From Actinomadura rayongensis (GTDB taxonomy: Bacteria > Actinomycetota > Actinomycetes > Streptosporangiales > Streptosporangiaceae), in assembly GCF_009831215.1 (NCBI RefSeq), contig NZ_WUTW01000009.1, positions 123,467 through 187,466 of the forward strand: a stretch of DNA of 64,000 bases. The letters are read 5' to 3'. Both the position numbers and the translations under genes were made by a program. Numbering within the stretch: position 1 is the first letter of the stretch; every line of letters begins with the position of its first letter. Below the pieces are notes generated by a model. It made no database searches and had not been told where the DNA came from. It saw only the letters and a list, made by a program, of their open reading frames with translations. Of this stretch, positions 26,219 to 35,391 are shown one piece after another.

Positions 26219-29128
26219 ATGGGTCGGACGGACCCCTCACCGGGAGAACTGCCCGGTCACCTCCCGCTGGTCGGGCGCGAGGCCGCCCTGCGGGAACTCG
26301 ACGCGGCGCTCGACGCGCTCGGCGGCGGCGCGCCCCGGTTCGTCGCGCTCGCCGGGGAGCCCGGCGCGGGCAAGTCGCGGCTGCTGATCGAACTGTCGGA
26401 GGCGGGCCGGGCGCGCGGGCTGACGGTCCTCGCCGGACGGTCCGCCGAGTTCGAGCAGGAGATGCCGTTCGGCGCCGTCGTCGACGCCCTGGACGACCAC
26501 CTCGAAGACCACGCCCCCGAGCTGCCCGCGTCCGCGACGGCCCTGCTCGCGACCGTGTTCCCCGCGCTCGCCGCCGCCCCCGGCGCGGGCCTCGGCGAGG
26601 CCGCGCCCGCGACGCCCGTCGGCCGCTACCACCTGTACCGGTCGGTGCGGCACCTGCTGGAACAGCTCGCGGGCGGACGCGGCCTCGTGCTGATCCTCGA
26701 CGACGTCCACTGGGCCGACGACGCCACGATCGAACTGCTCGACCATCTCGTCCGGCACCCGCCGCGCGGCCGGGTCCTCATCGCGCTGGCGTACCGGACC
26801 GCGCAGGCGTCGCCGCGCCTCGCGGGACTCGTGCAGGCGGCCGTCGGCGGCGCGACCGGACGGTCCATCACCGTCGGACCGCTCAGCCAGGCGGAGGTCA
26901 CGCGGCTGCTCGGCGCGTGGGTGCCCGCGCAGCGCTGCGCCGAGCTGTACCGGCTGAGCGGCGGCAACCCGTTCTACCTGGAGGCGCTGGCGCGCAGCCG
27001 CGAGCCGCTGATGATCGGGGGCCGCGAGGGCGACCTGCCGCCCGCCGTCGGCGCCGCGCTGCGGCTGGAACTGAGCGGCCTGCCCGAGCGGGCGCTGCGG
27101 GTCGCCCAGGGCGCGGCGGTCGCGTCCGACGAGTTCTCCGCGCAGCTCGCCGCGGCGGCGGCCGACGTGCCCGAGGAGGCGGCGCTCGCCGCGCTGGACG
27201 AGCTGACCGGCCGCGACCTGGTCCGCGCCGGGACGGGCGGCTTCCGCTTCCGGCACCCGCTCGTCCGGCACGCGGTGTACGCGTCGGCGGCGGCGGGCTG
27301 GCGGCTGGCCGCGCACCGCCGCATCGCCGCGCACCTGGCCGGGATCGGCGCGCCCGCCGCGCAGCGCGCCCGGCACGTCGAGCGGGCCGGGCGGATGGGC
27401 GACGCCGACGCGGTCCGGACGCTCGTCGCGGCGTCCCGGGCGTTCACCGCGCAGGCCCCGGCGACGGCGGCGCGCTGGCTGCGGGCGGCGCTGCGGCTGA
27501 TGCCCGAGGACCCGGCCGCCGATCCCGCCGGGCCCGACGTCCCGTCCCGGCTGGACCTGCTGCTGGAGCTGGCGACGGTCGAGTCGGTCGCCGGGCACCT
27601 CACGGCGGGCCGCGAGACCGCCCGGACGCTGCTGCGGCTGCTGCCCGCCGACGCCCACGACCAGCGGGCGCGCGCGGCGCGGTTCTGCGCGCTGATGGAG
27701 CGGCTGCTCGGCCGTCCGGACGAGGCGCGGGCGCTGCTGCTGGACGAGCTGCGCCGCCTGCCCGACCCGCGCTCGCCCGTCGCGGTCCCGCTGCGGCTGC
27801 GGCTCGTCGCCGAGAGCCTGTTCCGGGGCGACTTCAAGGCGGGCCTCGCCGTCCTGTCGGCGATGGAGGAGAACTCCGCCGACGGCTGGAGCCCGGGCAC
27901 GACGCTGGCGATCAGCGTCCTGCGGCCGATGGCGTCCCACATCGCGGGCCAGACCGCCGAGGCCCTGGCGGCGGTGGAGACCGTGGACCGGCTCGTCGGC
28001 GAGGCGTCCGACGCGCTGCTCGCCGAATGGCTCGACGCGATCGCCTGGCTGTGCTGGGCGGAGCAGATGATGGGACGGTTCGAAACGGCCCGCCGGCATT
28101 TCGAGCGAGCGGTGAACGTGGCGCGTTCCACCGGGCAGACCTACATCCTCAGCAGCCTGCTGTCGGGGCTGGCGCAGACCTACACCGTCCTCGGCCTGCT
28201 GCGCGAGGCGAGCGCCGCCGCCGAGGAGGCCGCCGAGAACGCGCGGCTGCTCGGCGCGGGCCAGCAGCTCACGATGGCGCTCAGCCAGCAGTCGCTCATC
28301 GCGGGCCTGACCGGGTCGCCGCGCGAGGCGCTGGAGCTGGCCGAGGAGGCCGGGGCGATCTCGGCGCGCAGCGGCGAGTGGCAGGGCGCGCACGCCCGCT
28401 ACGCGCGGGCGCGGGCCCTGCTGGACCTCGGCCGCACCGACGAGGGCACGCGCGCGGCCGTCGAGGCGTGCGGCGGGTTCGAGCCGCCCGCCCTGCTGGA
28501 CCCGAGCACGATGCTCGGCTGCTGCGAGATGCTGGCGGGCGTCGCGGCGGCGCGCGAGCGCGCCGACGAGGCCCTGACCTGGGCCGACCGCGCCGACGGC
28601 CTCGCCCATCCCGACCTCGGCTACCACCAGGGGCTGCGCGCGCTCGCGCGGTCGCACGGGCTGCTGGCGCGCGACCCGGCGGGCGCGGCGACGCAGGCGC
28701 GGCGGGCCGTGGAACTGCTCACCGGGTGCGGCGCGCGGCTGGCGGCGGGCCGGGCGCGGCTCGCCGCCGGGATCGCGGCGGGCCGCGCGGGCGACGCCGA
28801 CGCCGCCCGGGCCGACCTGCGGGCGGCGGCCGACGAGTTCGGCGCGTGCGCGGTCCCGGCGCTGCAGGCGCTCGCCGACCAGGAGCTGCGGCGTCGCGGC
28901 GGCCCGGCCGGACGGCGCGAGCGCGCCGGCAAGGGCCCGCTGTCCCCGCGCGAGTCGGAGGTCGCGGCGCTCGTCGCCGACGGCCACACCAACCAGCAGA
29001 TCGCCGACAAGCTGTTCATCAGCATCCGGACGGTGGAGACCCACCTGTCCAACATCTTCACCAAACTCGGGGTGACGTCCCGCGTGACGCTCGTTCGGGC
29101 GCTCGCGGATCTTCCGCAACCCGAATGA
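26219..29128 (+). CDS. Large ATP-binding LuxR regulator (LAL/MalT-like)
   Basis: This roughly 970-residue regulator begins with an AAA-type ATPase domain: Walker A LAGEPGAGKSRLL and Walker B LILDDVHWADD in the first 170 residues. A long TPR-like helical region follows. The C-terminal LuxR HTH at about residues 905-965 reads LSPRESEVAALVADGHTNQQ and KLFISIRTVETHLSN. LAL regulators switch on catabolic or secondary-metabolite genes. It precedes the hydrolase-GMC pair on the same strand and is a likely controller of it. GTG 26210, GTG 26216 and ATG 26219 are all possible starts; GGGAG at 26204-26208 favours the latter two. Confidence 0.92.
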   Translation: MGRTDPSPGELPGHLPLVGREAALRELDAALDALGGGAPRFVALAGEPGAGKSRLLIELSEAGRARGLTVLAGRSAEFEQEMPFGAVVDALDDHLEDHAPELPASATALLATVFPALAAAPGAGLGEAAPATPVGRYHLYRSVRHLLEQLAGGRGLVLILDDVHWADDATIELLDHLVRHPPRGRVLIALAYRTAQASPRLAGLVQAAVGGATGRSITVGPLSQAEVTRLLGAWVPAQRCAELYRLSGGNPFYLEALARSREPLMIGGREGDLPPAVGAALRLELSGLPERALRVAQGAAVASDEFSAQLAAAAADVPEEAALAALDELTGRDLVRAGTGGFRFRHPLVRHAVYASAAAGWRLAAHRRIAAHLAGIGAPAAQRARHVERAGRMGDADAVRTLVAASRAFTAQAPATAARWLRAALRLMPEDPAADPAGPDVPSRLDLLLELATVESVAGHLTAGRETARTLLRLLPADAHDQRARAARFCALMERLLGRPDEARALLLDELRRLPDPRSPVAVPLRLRLVAESLFRGDFKAGLAVLSAMEENSADGWSPGTTLAISVLRPMASHIAGQTAEALAAVETVDRLVGEASDALLAEWLDAIAWLCWAEQMMGRFETARRHFERAVNVARSTGQTYILSSLLSGLAQTYTVLGLLREASAAAEEAAENARLLGAGQQLTMALSQQSLIAGLTGSPREALELAEEAGAISARSGEWQGAHARYARARALLDLGRTDEGTRAAVEACGGFEPPALLDPSTMLGCCEMLAGVAAARERADEALTWADRADGLAHPDLGYHQGLRALARSHGLLARDPAGAATQARRAVELLTGCGARLAAGRARLAAGIAAGRAGDADAARADLRAAADEFGACAVPALQALADQELRRRGGPAGRRERAGKGPLSPRESEVAALVADGHTNQQIADKLFISIRTVETHLSNIFTKLGVTSRVTLVRALADLPQPE

Positions 29129-29304
29129 CGCGCAACGCATCGGCTCCCGCGCGCGTCTCACTCTCCGGGTCGTCTCCGCAGAAACCCGCACCGCGCTCGT
29201 AGGGCGACTACGTAGCGGCCCGCACCCACAAGTCAGGGTTTCCCACGATGGTGCGCCGGCCGCCCCGGACGGCATCGTTGGTCCCGCCATCGCGGAGGTG
29301 AGAG

Positions 29305-30417
29305 ATGAGACGTCGGATCGCGCGTTACACCCACGAAGGGGTACGGGACGCCGAGATCGCGGTGCATCCGTTCGCCACGGACGACGGCCTCGGCCTGACC
29401 CTCACCCGGTTCCACCGGGCCGACTGCGACGACGTCGTGCTCCTCCTGCACGGCCTGCCCGCCTCCAGCGACATGTTCTACATGCCCGAGCACGGCAACC
29501 TCGTAAACTTCCTGCTGGACAACGGGCACACCGACGTCTGGGCGCTCGACTTCCGGATGAGCAACCGGCTGCCCTACAACGGCGAGTCCCACGCGTTCAG
29601 CCTCGACGACATCGCCCTCTACGACCACCCGGCCGCGCTCGCGGAGCTGCGCCGCCACGTCGGGGACCGGCGGGTCCACGTCATCGCCCAGTGCCTCGGC
29701 TCGGTGTCGTTCTTCATGAGCATGGCCGCCGGGCTGGTGGACGGCGTGACGAGCGTCGTGTCCAACAGCGTGTCGCTGGCGACGCGGGTGCCGTCCTGGT
29801 CGCGGCTCAAGCTCCGGTTCGGCCCGCCGGTGGTGGAGTACGGGTTCGGGACGTCCGTCCTCAGCGCCTACGCCAACACCGCGCGGTTCCTGGACCGCAA
29901 CTGGGCGATCTCGCGGCTGGTGTCGCTGTTCCACCACGAGTGCCGCAACCGCGACTGCCACATGGTCAGCTTCATGTGGGGCAGCGGACGGCCCGCGATG
30001 TTCTACGACCACGACAGCCTCGCCCCCGAGACGCACGAGCGCTGGGCGGACCTGTTCCCGGTGACGGGCCTCAGCTACTACCGGCACATCCGCAAGATGG
30101 TCGAGGCGGGCCACGCGGTGAAGAACCGTCGCGGCGACGCGGCGTACCGGGCGCTGCCGGACGACTACCTGGCCGCCGCCGGCGACCGGCTGCCGCCGTG
30201 CCTGTTCCTCACCGGCGACCACAACCGCGTCTTCACCGACTCCAACATCGTCACGCACCGCGTCCTCGACCGGCGGACGCCGGGACGGCACACGCTCAAG
30301 ATCCTCCCCAAGTACTCGCACGTGGACCCGATCGTCGGACGGCACGCCGACCGCGACGTCTTCCCGGTGATGCTGGAGCATCTGCGCGCGCACGGCCGGG
30401 AACGGCAGGCGGTCTGA
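29305..30417 (+). CDS. Alpha/beta hydrolase (lipase/esterase-like)
   Basis: The 370-residue protein has an alpha/beta hydrolase fold: an oxyanion region LLLHGLPASSDMFYM, a Cys nucleophile elbow VIAQCLGSVSF in place of the common G-x-S-x-G, and a C-terminal His in KYSHVDPIVG. A Cys nucleophile instead of Ser is seen in this branch associated with GMC/cholesterol-oxidase-like proteins. Its stop overlaps the start of the GMC gene (TGATG), so the pair is coupled. GAGGTGAGAG precedes the ATG. The substrate is probably a lipid or sterol-like ester, by association. Confidence 0.85.
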   Translation: MRRRIARYTHEGVRDAEIAVHPFATDDGLGLTLTRFHRADCDDVVLLLHGLPASSDMFYMPEHGNLVNFLLDNGHTDVWALDFRMSNRLPYNGESHAFSLDDIALYDHPAALAELRRHVGDRRVHVIAQCLGSVSFFMSMAAGLVDGVTSVVSNSVSLATRVPSWSRLKLRFGPPVVEYGFGTSVLSAYANTARFLDRNWAISRLVSLFHHECRNRDCHMVSFMWGSGRPAMFYDHDSLAPETHERWADLFPVTGLSYYRHIRKMVEAGHAVKNRRGDAAYRALPDDYLAAAGDRLPPCLFLTGDHNRVFTDSNIVTHRVLDRRTPGRHTLKILPKYSHVDPIVGRHADRDVFPVMLEHLRAHGRERQAV

Positions 30418-32837
30418 TGGAGCGCGTGGACGCCGTCGTCATCGGCTCCGGGTTCGGCGGCTCGGTCGCCGCGTACCGGCTGGCCGAGGCCGGACGGTCG
30501 GTGGTGCTGCTGGAGCGGGGCCGTCCGTACCCGCCGGGCAGCTTCCCCCGGTCCCCCGCCGACATGGGCCGGGCGTTCTGGGACCCCGACGCCAACCTGT
30601 ACGGCATGTACGACGTGTGGCGGTTCAAGGGCTGCGACTCGGTCGTGTCGAGCGGGCTGGGCGGCGGGTCGCTGATCTACGCGAACGTCCTGCTGCGCAA
30701 GGACGAGCGGTGGTTCGTCCACGACCAGCCCCTTTCCGACGGCGGCGGCTACGAATCGTGGCCGGTGAGCCGCGCGGACCTGGACCCGCACTACGACGAG
30801 GTCGAGAAGATGCTCGCCCCGTCGCCGTACCCGTTCGACCGTCCGGGCTACACCGACACGCCGAAGACGCACGCGATGCAGGACGCGGCGGCGTCGCTCG
30901 GGCTGGACTTCTCGCTGCCGCCGCTCGCGGTGCGGTTCGCCGACCGTCCGGGCGCGGCCCCGGCGCGCGGCCTGCCGCTGGTGGACGCGCCGTACGGGAA
31001 CGTCCACGGCGCGACGCGGCGGAGCTGCACGCTGTGCGGCGAGTGCGACATCGGCTGCAACGAGGGCGCCAAGAACAGCCTGGACCACACCTACCTGTCG
31101 GCGGCGCAGCACCACGGCGCCGACCTGCGGACGCTGCACGAGGTCAAGGGGATCCGGCCGCTGGACGTCGGCGGGTACGCGGTGGACTACGTCCGCCACG
31201 ACCCCGACGACCCGTCCGCGCGCCCGATGTCCGGCACGATCGCGTGCGACCGGCTGGTGCTGGCCGCCGGGACCTACGGCACGACGTTCCTGCTGCTGCG
31301 GTCGCGGGCGGCGCTGCGCGGGCTCACCGACGCGCTCGGCACGCGGTTCTGCGGCAACGGCGACCTGCTGACGTTCCTGCTGCGCGCCAAGGACCGCGAG
31401 CGGGTCCGTCCGCTGGACGCCAGCCACGGCCCGGTGATCACCAGCGCGATCCGGCTGCCCGACGAGCTGGACGAGGCCCCGAGCGGCCCGCCCGGCGCGC
31501 GCGGCGCCTACATCCAGGACGGCGGCTACCCGTCGTTCGTGGACTGGATGGTGCAGCCGTTCGACGTGCCCGGCGAGATCGAGCGGGCCATGCGGTACCT
31601 GTGGGACCGCTTCACCGACTTCTTCGCCAAGGCGCCCGACACGAACCTGTCCGCCGAGCTGGCCGAGCTGATCGGCAACGGCGCGCTGTCGATCAGCTCG
31701 CTGCCGCTGCTCGGCATGGGCCGCGACACCGCCGACGGGCGGCTGCGGCTGGACCACGGACGTCTCGTCGCGGACTGGACCACCGCGTCGAGCGAGGCGC
31801 ACTTCGAGCGGGTGCGCCGGACGATGCGCCGGATGGCCGACGTGCTCGGCGCCGAGTACGCCGACAACCCGATGTGGTTCCGCAAGCGGGTGATCACCGC
31901 GCATCCGCTGGGCGGGGCCCCGATGGGCGCGCACCCCGGCGACGGCGTGTGCGACTCCTTCGGCGAGGTGTTCGGCCATCCGGGGCTGTTCGTGGCGGAC
32001 GGGTCGGCGATGCCCGGCCCGGTCGGCGCGAACCCGTCGCTCACCATCGCGGCGTTCGCCGACCGGATGAGCACCCGGCTCCTGGAGGGCCTTTCCACGA
32101 CTTCCGCGAACGACGCCACGCCGAAGGCCACGGGGGCCGGGCCGGTCGACACGACCGGCCCGAACGGCGGGGCACCAGGGGACGCGACGTACGGCCCGGT
32201 CACGGGGCCGTCCCAGGGGACCGGACGGCCCGAGTCCGGCGGGGCCGGCCGTACGTCGCTCTCGTTCACCGAGGACATGACGGGGCATGTCGCGTTCGGT
32301 GCGACGGATCCGGCCGCCGGCGACGAGGCCGCCGACCGCGTCCCGGCGGCGTTCCGGCTCACGATCACGGCCGCGGACGTGGACCGGTTCGTCGCCGAGC
32401 CCGGCCACACGGCGCGCGCCGAGGGCTGGGTGCGGATCGGCGAGGGCGGGCGGCGGCCGGTCGAGTCGGGGGTGTTCAACCTGTTCGTCCCCGGGGACGC
32501 GCCGGACCGCCGCGAGATGCGGTACCGGCTGCACTTCACCGGCGACGACGGGCGCCCGCTGACGCTCGTGGGCCGCAAGAACGTCCGGCCCGGGCCGCCG
32601 ACGCGGATCTGGTCGGACACCTCGACGCTCTACACCCGGATCCTGTCCGGGCACGTCGAGGACGGCGACGACGCGCCGTGCGCCGCCGCGGGCGTCCTGA
32701 CCATCAGGCCGGGCGACTTCGCCCGCCAGCTCACCACCTTCCGGACGGTGGGCCCGGGCGGCGTGAAGGCGCTCGTGGAGTTCGGCCGCTTCTTCGCGGG
32801 CGAGCTGTGGGAGGTGTACGGCCCCGACCTCTGCTGA
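30417..32837 (+). CDS. GMC oxidoreductase, cholesterol oxidase-like, with extra C-terminal domain
   Basis: The 806-residue flavoprotein starts with an FAD-binding motif (VVIGSGFGGSVAAYRLAEAG) and has SSGLGGGSLIYANVLLR and the C-terminal HPLGGAPMG and GANPSLTIAAFADR motifs of cholesterol-oxidase-like GMC proteins. CTLCGECDIGCNEGAKN (about residue 205) has four Cys residues in a C-x2-C-x2-C-x3-C spacing, a possible iron-sulphur site known in this branch. After the catalytic region, a Gly/Pro/Thr-rich linker leads to a separate C-terminal beta-rich domain of about 190 residues. It is coupled to the hydrolase upstream. An alcohol or sterol substrate is inferred. Confidence 0.88.
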   Translation: MERVDAVVIGSGFGGSVAAYRLAEAGRSVVLLERGRPYPPGSFPRSPADMGRAFWDPDANLYGMYDVWRFKGCDSVVSSGLGGGSLIYANVLLRKDERWFVHDQPLSDGGGYESWPVSRADLDPHYDEVEKMLAPSPYPFDRPGYTDTPKTHAMQDAAASLGLDFSLPPLAVRFADRPGAAPARGLPLVDAPYGNVHGATRRSCTLCGECDIGCNEGAKNSLDHTYLSAAQHHGADLRTLHEVKGIRPLDVGGYAVDYVRHDPDDPSARPMSGTIACDRLVLAAGTYGTTFLLLRSRAALRGLTDALGTRFCGNGDLLTFLLRAKDRERVRPLDASHGPVITSAIRLPDELDEAPSGPPGARGAYIQDGGYPSFVDWMVQPFDVPGEIERAMRYLWDRFTDFFAKAPDTNLSAELAELIGNGALSISSLPLLGMGRDTADGRLRLDHGRLVADWTTASSEAHFERVRRTMRRMADVLGAEYADNPMWFRKRVITAHPLGGAPMGAHPGDGVCDSFGEVFGHPGLFVADGSAMPGPVGANPSLTIAAFADRMSTRLLEGLSTTSANDATPKATGAGPVDTTGPNGGAPGDATYGPVTGPSQGTGRPESGGAGRTSLSFTEDMTGHVAFGATDPAAGDEAADRVPAAFRLTITAADVDRFVAEPGHTARAEGWVRIGEGGRRPVESGVFNLFVPGDAPDRREMRYRLHFTGDDGRPLTLVGRKNVRPGPPTRIWSDTSTLYTRILSGHVEDGDDAPCAAAGVLTIRPGDFARQLTTFRTVGPGGVKALVEFGRFFAGELWEVYGPDLC

Positions 32838-32855
32838 AACCGGGGCCCCATGAAC

Positions 32856-32895
32856 GCGTGGAGCGAGAGAACTGCGGGGTGCTCTCGCTCCACGC
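32856..32895. repeat. Hairpin 1: 14-bp perfect stem with 12-nt loop
   Basis: Arms at 32856-32869 and 32882-32895 (GCGTGGAGCGAGAG and its exact complement) enclose the loop AACTGCGGGGTG. It lies between the convergent ends of the GMC and cyclase-like genes. The loop and the GAGAG/CTCTC stem top are repeated in hairpin 2. There is no T-run, so if it terminates transcription it is of the tail-less actinobacterial kind. Confidence 0.9.
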
Positions 32896-32901
32896 CCCTC
32901 G

Positions 32902-32953
32902 CCGCCGGGCGGGACCGAGAGAACTGCGGGGTACTCTCGGTCCCTCCCGGCGG
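32902..32953. repeat. Hairpin 2: 19-bp stem with one mismatch and the same 12-nt loop
   Basis: The inner stem GGGACCGAGAG (32911-32921) pairs perfectly with 32934-32944. One C/T mismatch then leads to an outer stem CCGCCGGG (32902-32909) with 32946-32953. The loop AACTGCGGGGTA differs from that of hairpin 1 only in its last base, while the stem bases below GAGAG differ in a compensated manner. It sits 6 bases after hairpin 1, 16 bases from the 3' end of the cyclase-like gene. Confidence 0.9.
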
Positions 32954-32968
32954 TGTCGCTTTCCGGGG

Positions 32969-33646
32969 TCAGGCGAGGACGGGCAGGCCGGGGATCCGCA
33001 TCGACGGGACGGCCGACGGGACGGGCGGGCCGGGCCGGGCGTCCGCGCCGCCCGGACCGCGCAGCGGGCCCGTCAGGACGTGCCCGCGGAACACCGCCCC
33101 CTTCGCCCGGACCCGGATCGGGTCGAAGTCGCGGGGCGGGAGGGCGCAGAACCCGGTGCGGACGACGTCCTCGAACAGCGAGTCCGACACCGCGTACGCC
33201 ACGTCGCGCGCGGCGTCGTCGCGCAGCAGGCGGCGCAGCGGCGTGGAGTCCAGCAGGCGCTGGACGACGATCGGCGCGTCGCCCGCCGGACCGAACGGCC
33301 CGGCGGTGAGCGTGCCGTGGTGCAGCGCGAGCCGGACGCGCAGCGCCCGCCGGTCGCCCCGGCCCTCGTTCAGCTCGGCGAGCGCCTGGGCGAACGCGAT
33401 GACGAAGTCCCCGGCGACGGGCGCGGGGTCGGTGCCCTCGGGCAGCGTCGCCAGCTCGCCGTCGCCGCCGACCTGCTCGTCCCAGCGGGAGCGGTCGAGG
33501 CCGGTGCGGGCCGCGGCGGCGTCCAGCGCCGCGCACAGGTCGCCCTGCGCGCGGAGCTGCTCGCTCGTGCTCCGGCTGCTGTACGCCTGGATGTCCACTG
33601 CCAGCAGCAGACGGTAGGACAGCGGATGACCGGTCTGCGGTCGCAT
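32969..33646 (-). CDS. Class III nucleotidyl cyclase-like protein (paralogue)
   Basis: The 225-residue protein resembles the one at 3515-4150. AVDIQAYS holds the first metal-binding Asp (about residue 18), QVGGDGEL the second (about residue 62), then LRVRLALHHGTLTAGPFGP, VQRLLDS and AYAVSDSLFEDVVRTGF. Both metal ligands are kept, but the rest of a cyclase active site is not certain. ATG 33646 has GGGAG 8 bases upstream. The tail is Pro/Gly-rich. No regulator adjoins it directly, unlike its paralogue. It may make a cyclic nucleotide or act as a non-catalytic signalling domain. Confidence 0.72.
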   Translation of the reverse strand: MRPQTGHPLSYRLLLAVDIQAYSSRSTSEQLRAQGDLCAALDAAAARTGLDRSRWDEQVGGDGELATLPEGTDPAPVAGDFVIAFAQALAELNEGRGDRRALRVRLALHHGTLTAGPFGPAGDAPIVVQRLLDSTPLRRLLRDDAARDVAYAVSDSLFEDVVRTGFCALPPRDFDPIRVRAKGAVFRGHVLTGPLRGPGGADARPGPPVPSAVPSMRIPGLPVLA

Positions 33647-33940
33647 GCCGTTCACTCCCGATCGCCTCCATCTCGGGGTCAAGACGAGCCCTGTTGCCCT
33701 CATTCGCCCCACCGTCGGAACGAGTGTTGCCCGTGATGGAAGGCCGTCACCGGACGTCCGGCGCGTTCCCTCCGTCATCATGCTGCGCACTGATGATCCT
33801 CTGACGCAGCGGGAGGGCGTTCGGCCTCATAGGTAAGCAGAACATCGCAAACAAGTAAGCCGATTTTCTGCGCGTGCCCGAGCTGGAACGGTCCGTGCCC
33901 GCCGTGCGCCGGGCCGGGGACGAGACCGTAAACTTCGGGC

Positions 33941-34639
33941 GTGAGCGCTGCCCGATCGACTCCATCTCTGTTCCTGCCGGGGCTCCGCGACGTCTACGCC
34001 GCGTACGCCCGCGAGGCCGAGCGCCTGCCCGCGCTGCCCGGCGCGCTGCAGGCCGAGGTGGCGGTGTCGGAACGGCTCGGCGCGCTGGAGGCCGCGGCGC
34101 CCCACAAGGCCGGTCGCCGCGCCGCGCTCGGCGACCTGATCACGAGCCTGCGGGCCGCCGGGACGCCGGGGGCGCGCGTGTTCCTGCTCGCGCTGGCCGC
34201 GATCGGCCCGGTGGAGGGACGGTCGGCCGCCGCCAAGGCCGCCGCGTCGCTGCCCGGCGTGGCCGTCCCGGACTGGGCCGCCGACCTCGGTCGGGTCACG
34301 CCGGGCACCGTGTGGCTGATCCAGGAGGGGCCGCTGGACGGCGACCGCCTGGTCTGCGAGTTCCGCTATCCGGACGGCGCCGACCTGCACGCGCTGGCCG
34401 TCCGGCTCGGCTACGGCGACAAGCCGGCCGAGGTCGTGGTCGTCGGCGACGTGCCCGCGCTGATGAACGCGGCACGCCAGGCGATGCAGGCCGAGCTGTG
34501 CGTCGTGCAGCCGTACCCGGCCGCCGAGGTGGGCCGTCGGCTGCGGGCCGCGCTGGACCCGGACGGGACGTTCCCCGACGAGGCCTACGGCGCGCTCGCC
34601 GTCGCCCGGCAGCGCGCCGCCGCCCTCCCGGAGCGCTGA
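33941..34639 (+). CDS. Uncharacterised protein upstream of tetR
   Basis: A 232-residue, well-coded protein from GTG 33941. The first half is helical and Ala-rich. The second half, with PGTVWLIQEGPLDGDRLVCE, FRYPDGADLHALAVRLGYGD and PAEVVVVGDVPALMNAARQA, looks like an alpha/beta domain. I do not recognise the family. It ends 7 bases before a TetR gene on the same strand, suggesting an operon. Confidence 0.7.
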   Translation: MSAARSTPSLFLPGLRDVYAAYAREAERLPALPGALQAEVAVSERLGALEAAAPHKAGRRAALGDLITSLRAAGTPGARVFLLALAAIGPVEGRSAAAKAAASLPGVAVPDWAADLGRVTPGTVWLIQEGPLDGDRLVCEFRYPDGADLHALAVRLGYGDKPAEVVVVGDVPALMNAARQAMQAELCVVQPYPAAEVGRRLRAALDPDGTFPDEAYGALAVARQRAAALPER

Positions 34640-34646
34640 TGCGCGC

Positions 34647-35390
34647 GTGACCGAGTCCGGCGATCCGCGGCGCTCGCTCGCCCTGCTGTGGGGCCGTCCC
34701 GTCCCGCCCCGGCGCGGCCCGAAGCCCCGGCTGAGCGTGGAGCGGATCGTCGCGGCGGCCGTCGCGGTCGCCGACGCCGCCGGGCTGGACGCGCTGTCGA
34801 TGCGGCGCGTCGCCGACGACCTCGGCGTCTCCCCCATGACGCTCTACACCTACGTCCCTGGCAAGGCCGAGCTGCTGGACCTCATGTGGGACCGGGCGTG
34901 GGCGGGGCTCGTCCCGCCGGGTCCGGTCGGGTGGCGGGACGCGCTGGAGCACCTCGCGCGCGAGCACTGGCGGCTCTACCACCGGCACCCGTGGCTGCTG
35001 GCGGCGGCGACGTCGCGTCCGCGCCTCGGGCCGCACACGCTGGACCGGTACGAGACCGCGCTCGCGGCGGTGGACGGCCTCGGCCTCACCGACGTCGAGA
35101 TGGACGCGGTCGTCGCGCTGGTCGAGGGGTTCGCGGCGAGCGCGGCCCGCGCGTCGGTGGAGGCGCGGGCGGCCGAGCGCCGCACCGGGCGCACCGACCT
35201 GGAGTGGTGGGAGGCGACGGCGCCGGTCCTCGCCGAGCTGGTCGAGCCGGACCGGTACCCGCTGGCGACGCGGGTCGGGACGGCCGCCGGGCAGGCGCAC
35301 CAGGCCGCGTCCGACCCGGAGTACGCGTTCGCGTTCGGGCTCGCGCGGGTGCTGGACGGGATCGCCGCGCTCGTCGCCGCCCGGTCCTGA
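34647..35390 (+). CDS. TetR/AcrR family regulator (TetR_C_1 type)
   Basis: This 247-residue regulator has its HTH at about residues 30-80 (VERIVAAAVAVADAAGLDAL, SMRRVADDLGVSPMTLYTYV). Its C-terminal domain (WRDALEHLAREHWRLYHRHP, EFAFAFGLARVLDGIAALV-like) is of the tetracycline-repressor C-terminal type. It is preceded by an Arg/Pro-rich arm. It follows the uncharacterised 232-residue gene and lies tail to tail with hrpB, with only one base between the stops. Confidence 0.9.
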   Translation: MTESGDPRRSLALLWGRPVPPRRGPKPRLSVERIVAAAVAVADAAGLDALSMRRVADDLGVSPMTLYTYVPGKAELLDLMWDRAWAGLVPPGPVGWRDALEHLAREHWRLYHRHPWLLAAATSRPRLGPHTLDRYETALAAVDGLGLTDVEMDAVVALVEGFAASAARASVEARAAERRTGRTDLEWWEATAPVLAELVEPDRYPLATRVGTAAGQAHQAASDPEYAFAFGLARVLDGIAALVAARS

Positions 35391-35391
35391 T

